Below are positions 15,372 to 17,727 of a stretch of DNA of 17,727 nt, in pieces. The DNA comes from an uncultured Polaribacter sp. (lineage in GTDB: Bacteria > Bacteroidota > Bacteroidia > Flavobacteriales > Flavobacteriaceae). The DNA lies in contig CALHCK010000180.1 of assembly GCA_937936695.1 (NCBI GenBank), positions 1 to 17,727 of the forward strand, given 5' to 3'. A model generated the notes under the pieces. It was not told the origin of the DNA, made no database searches, and saw only the letters and a program-made list of their open reading frames with translations. Position numbers and translations under genes: made by a program. Each line of letters begins with the position of its first letter. The first letter of the stretch is position 1.

Positions 15372-15388
15372 ACCATAAAAGTAGGAAA

Positions 15389-16912
15389 TTAAAATGGCAT
15401 TTCATCATCATCACCTCCAAAAGCATCCTTAGGATCTATACCTCCTTGGCCAGCAAACGGATCTTCTTCAGGGAAATCTGCATTCATAGAAGATTGGAAT
15501 TCACTACTAAAACCTTCTTCTAAATCAGAAAACTTAGCTAAATGCCCTGTAAACTTTAAACGAATATTATCTAAACCACCATTTCTGTGTTTAGCTACAA
15601 TAAACTCTCCCTGACCTTCACATGGAGAATGATCATCATCATCCCATTCAGTCATTCCGTAGTACTCTGGTCTAAAAATAAAACTTACAATATCGGCATC
15701 TTGTTCAATTGCTCCAGATTCACGTAAATCAGATAATAAAGGTCTTTTACTACCTCCACGAGTTTCTACGGCTCTTGATAATTGAGACAGCGCGATAACA
15801 GGAACAGATAATTCTTTAGCTAATGCTTTTAAGTTTCTAGAAATCATAGATATTTCTTGCTCTCTATTTCCTCCGGCCTTACCTCCTGCCGTCATTAACT
15901 GCAGATAGTCAATTACTAATATTCTAACATTGTGCTGAGAAACTAATCTTCTTGCTTTTGCTCTTAAATCAAAGATAGATAACGAAGGTGTATCATCAAT
16001 AAAAATTGGAGCATCCGATAAACGTTTAACCTTTACATTTAGTTGCTCCCACTCATGAGGTTCTAAATTTCCTTTTCTTAGTTTTTCTGATGTTAATCCT
16101 GTTTCCGAAGAAATCATACGGGTTATTAACTGTACAGAAGACATTTCTAAAGAAAAAACAGCAACTCCATGATTAAAATCTATAGCCATGTTTTTTGCCA
16201 TAGAAATTACAAATGCTGTTTTACCCATACCAGGACGTGCCGCAATAATTACTAAATCTGATGGTTGCCAACCAGAGGTTAAAGCATCTAGTTTTGTAAA
16301 CCCTGTTGCTAAACCAGACATTCCTTCTTGATTACCAATCTCTTGTATCTTTCTTAAAGCTTGCTTTACTAAAGACCCCGCATCTTCAGAACTCTTTTTT
16401 AAGTTTCCTTGTGTAACTTCAAATAATTTACCCTCGGCTTCATCTAATAAATCAAATACATCTGCACCATCATCATAAGCGCTTTCTATTATCTCACTAG
16501 AAATAGAAATAAGTCTTCTCTGAATGTATTTTTGTAAAATAATTCTGGCATGAAACTCTATGTGCGCAGAAGAAGCTACTTTTTGGGTTAAACGAATTAA
16601 AAAGAAATCGCCACCAACAAACTCTAGTTTTCCATTTTTTTTAAGTAAGTTAGATACTGTTAGTAAATCTATAGGCTCAGAATTTTGAAATAATTCATAA
16701 ATAGCAGCATATATTTCTTGATGTTTACTATCGTAAAAAGCCTCTGCACTTAAAATATCAATAACATCATCAATTCCTTTTTTATCAATCATCATTGCTC
16801 CTAAAACAGCTTCTTCTAGCTCTGATGCTTGAGGTGGAATTTTTCCTTTCTCAAGATTTATTAATCTTGATTTATCTATTTTTTTACCTGAAACAGGAGT
16901 CGTTTTTTCCAT
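15389..16912 (-). CDS. dnaB: Replicative DNA helicase DnaB
   Basis: A 507-residue hexameric 5'-3' helicase that unwinds DNA at the replication fork. The N-terminal domain (about 25-135: PPQASELEEAVLGAMM) binds primase; a linker follows. The RecA-like C-terminal domain starts near 195 (GLATGFTKLDALTSGW). Walker A is ARPGMGKT (225-232), with SLEMS (254-258) following. Walker B is LVIDYLQLM (332-340), H3 is ALSQLSRAVE (374-383), RPLLSDLRESGAIEQDAD is at 390-407, and the arginine finger region is KHRNG (441-445). No intein is inserted. The last ~35 residues are Gly/Pro/Asp-rich and end DDDEMPF, strikingly like the C-terminal tip of SSB. The promoter element lies only 5 nt upstream of the ATG, so the mRNA may be leaderless. 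Confidence 0.98.
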   Translation of the reverse strand: MEKTTPVSGKKIDKSRLINLEKGKIPPQASELEEAVLGAMMIDKKGIDDVIDILSAEAFYDSKHQEIYAAIYELFQNSEPIDLLTVSNLLKKNGKLEFVGGDFFLIRLTQKVASSAHIEFHARIILQKYIQRRLISISSEIIESAYDDGADVFDLLDEAEGKLFEVTQGNLKKSSEDAGSLVKQALRKIQEIGNQEGMSGLATGFTKLDALTSGWQPSDLVIIAARPGMGKTAFVISMAKNMAIDFNHGVAVFSLEMSSVQLITRMISSETGLTSEKLRKGNLEPHEWEQLNVKVKRLSDAPIFIDDTPSLSIFDLRAKARRLVSQHNVRILVIDYLQLMTAGGKAGGNREQEISMISRNLKALAKELSVPVIALSQLSRAVETRGGSKRPLLSDLRESGAIEQDADIVSFIFRPEYYGMTEWDDDDHSPCEGQGEFIVAKHRNGGLDNIRLKFTGHLAKFSDLEEGFSSEFQSSMNADFPEEDPFAGQGGIDPKDAFGGDDDEMPF

Positions 16913-16917
16913 GAATA

Positions 16918-16925
16918 CAAATGTA
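16918..16925 (-). promoter_or_regulatory. Bacteroidota -7 promoter element for dnaB
   Basis: The minus strand reads TACATTTG, an exact TAnnTTTG match, separated from the dnaB ATG by only 5 nt. Transcription would begin at or within a few bases of the start codon. No -33 TTTG is found at normal spacing. Confidence 0.4.
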
Positions 16926-16966
16926 CTTTTTTAGGTTGAATGTAGTTTCTAAAAAATAACTTTAAT

Positions 16967-16990
16967 TTGTAAACAAATATTGTAAACAAA
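16967..16990. repeat. Tandem 11-bp repeat in the dnaB/DUF3810 divergent region
   Basis: TTGTAAACAAA occurs at 16967-16977 and again at 16980-16990, 13 bp apart. The first copy extends to the near-palindrome TTTGTAAACAAA. The position between divergent genes fits an operator or DNA-binding site, but low-complexity AT sequence could produce it by chance. Confidence 0.45.
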
Positions 16991-17050
16991 AATGTTATTA
17001 TCATGTTAATAACCAGTAAACTTATCAATTGATTGCTTATTTTTACAAAT

Positions 17051-17727
17051 ATGAAATGGAATAAAATTCATATTACACTGGCTATTTTTTTGCCTGTTCA
17101 AATACTTTTAATACGTTTAGTAGAAAATCAACCTAGTTTTGTAGAACGTTATTACTCTAATGGTATATATCCTTATATTTCTTCTTTTTTTAGAGTGATG
17201 TTAGGCTGGATTCCTTTTTCTGTAGGAGATCTATTAATAACCTTTGGAATTTTTGCTATAATTAGATCTATTGTAAAATTGATTAAAACTAGATTTAAGC
17301 ATTTAGCCCATAAAACAATTCATTTAATAGCTGTAGCGTCTGTTATTTATTGTTGTTTTTATCTTTTTTGGGGATTAAATTATTACAGAGAACCCTTAGC
17401 AAAAAACTTAAAATTTCATCAAAAAAAATATACAACAGCACAACTAGAAAAAACAACAAAGCTCATTATTAAAGAACTTAATTTTTATCATAAAAAAATA
17501 ACAAATAATGATACGGTAAGGGTTGTAAACCCATATTCTGAAAAAGAAATTTACAACAAAGCTTTATTAGGTTATAATAATTTAGCAAAAGATTACCCGC
17601 AACTAACTTACAAACATGCCTCCGTAAAAAGCTCTTTAATGAGCTTATTACAAACTTACAATGGCACTTCTGGATACTTAAACCCATTAACAGGCGAAGC
17701 TCAGGTAAACAATAAAATACCTAAAAC
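17051..17727 (+). CDS. DUF3810 family membrane protein (3' end outside window)
   Basis: A partial gene: the ATG at 17051 opens a frame with no stop through the window end (225 complete codons). The N-terminal part is membrane-embedded: helices at about residues 4-21 (IHITLAIFLPVQILLI), 57-75 (FSVGDLLITFGIFAIIR) and 91-110 (LIAVASVIYCCFYLFWGL). They are followed by GLNYYREPLA (109-118) and a soluble region containing SGYLNPLTGEAQVN (about 208-221). These blocks are typical of the DUF3810 family, which often carries an HExxH zinc-peptidase-like motif further on; that part lies outside the window. The lack of a stop inside the window is why the frame is easily missed. It is divergent from dnaB across 138 nt. 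Function unknown. Confidence 0.85.
   Translation, partial: MKWNKIHITLAIFLPVQILLIRLVENQPSFVERYYSNGIYPYISSFFRVMLGWIPFSVGDLLITFGIFAIIRSIVKLIKTRFKHLAHKTIHLIAVASVIYCCFYLFWGLNYYREPLAKNLKFHQKKYTTAQLEKTTKLIIKELNFYHKKITNNDTVRVVNPYSEKEIYNKALLGYNNLAKDYPQLTYKHASVKSSLMSLLQTYNGTSGYLNPLTGEAQVNNKIPK

Noticed and set aside
14562..16912. A multi-gene phage-defence island around the nuclease-like gene
   Set aside because: The neighbours are dnaB and a conserved exported protein; there is no methyltransferase, integrase or second defence-like gene in the window.
17478..17687. Minus-strand 69-codon frame near the window end
   Set aside because: Antisense to the DUF3810 gene, whose conserved YREP and GYLNPLTGEAQ blocks show which strand codes.

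Overview
The window looks like chromosome of a marine-type member of the Flavobacteriia (Bacteroidota), close to Polaribacter, Tenacibaculum or Olleya in style. The grounds are a very AT-rich sequence (about 30% GC by eye), almost no Shine-Dalgarno sequences, repeated Bacteroidota-type TAnnTTTG promoter elements upstream of genes, a subtilase with a type IX secretion (T9SS) C-terminal sorting domain, a TonB receptor with an N-terminal carboxypeptidase-like domain, a half-length transketolase, and BshA of bacillithiol synthesis. No tRNA, rRNA, CRISPR array, IS element or prophage gene was seen.

Layout, left to right. (1) Positions 46-4990 are all on the minus strand: a cold-shock protein; a two-gene unit in which the T9SS subtilase overlaps a flavin-dependent nitronate monooxygenase/FabK-like gene by 1 nt; the tRNA thiouridylase mnmA; and an exported YwqK/MORN-repeat protein. 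(2) Positions 5024-7494 are on the plus strand: a HEAT-like conserved protein, purB (purine synthesis) and a small lipoprotein. (3) Positions 7502-10934 on the plus strand form a probable outer-membrane uptake cassette. It contains a small His/Cys-containing membrane protein that has no ATG/GTG/TTG start (apparently ATT), a TonB-dependent receptor, and an acidic lipoprotein with tandem in-frame ATGs. It ends at a strong bidirectional terminator (11003-11041). (4) Positions 11085-13214 on the minus strand hold bshA and a transketolase N-terminal half, each with its own terminator; the transketolase C-terminal half is absent from its usual adjacent place. (5) Positions 13303-16912 on the minus strand look like one operon: dnaB, a PD-(D/E)XK nuclease-like protein of unknown function, and a conserved exported protein that databases often mislabel 'asparagine synthetase B'. 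(6) From 17051 on the plus strand, a DUF3810 membrane protein runs off the window.

Most genes are housekeeping. The parts most worth following up are the cryptic ATT-start gene at 7515-7850 and the cassette it opens, the nuclease-like gene translationally coupled to an unknown exported protein downstream of dnaB, the SSB-like acidic tail of DnaB, and the orphan transketolase half. No complete recognised defence or mobile system is present.
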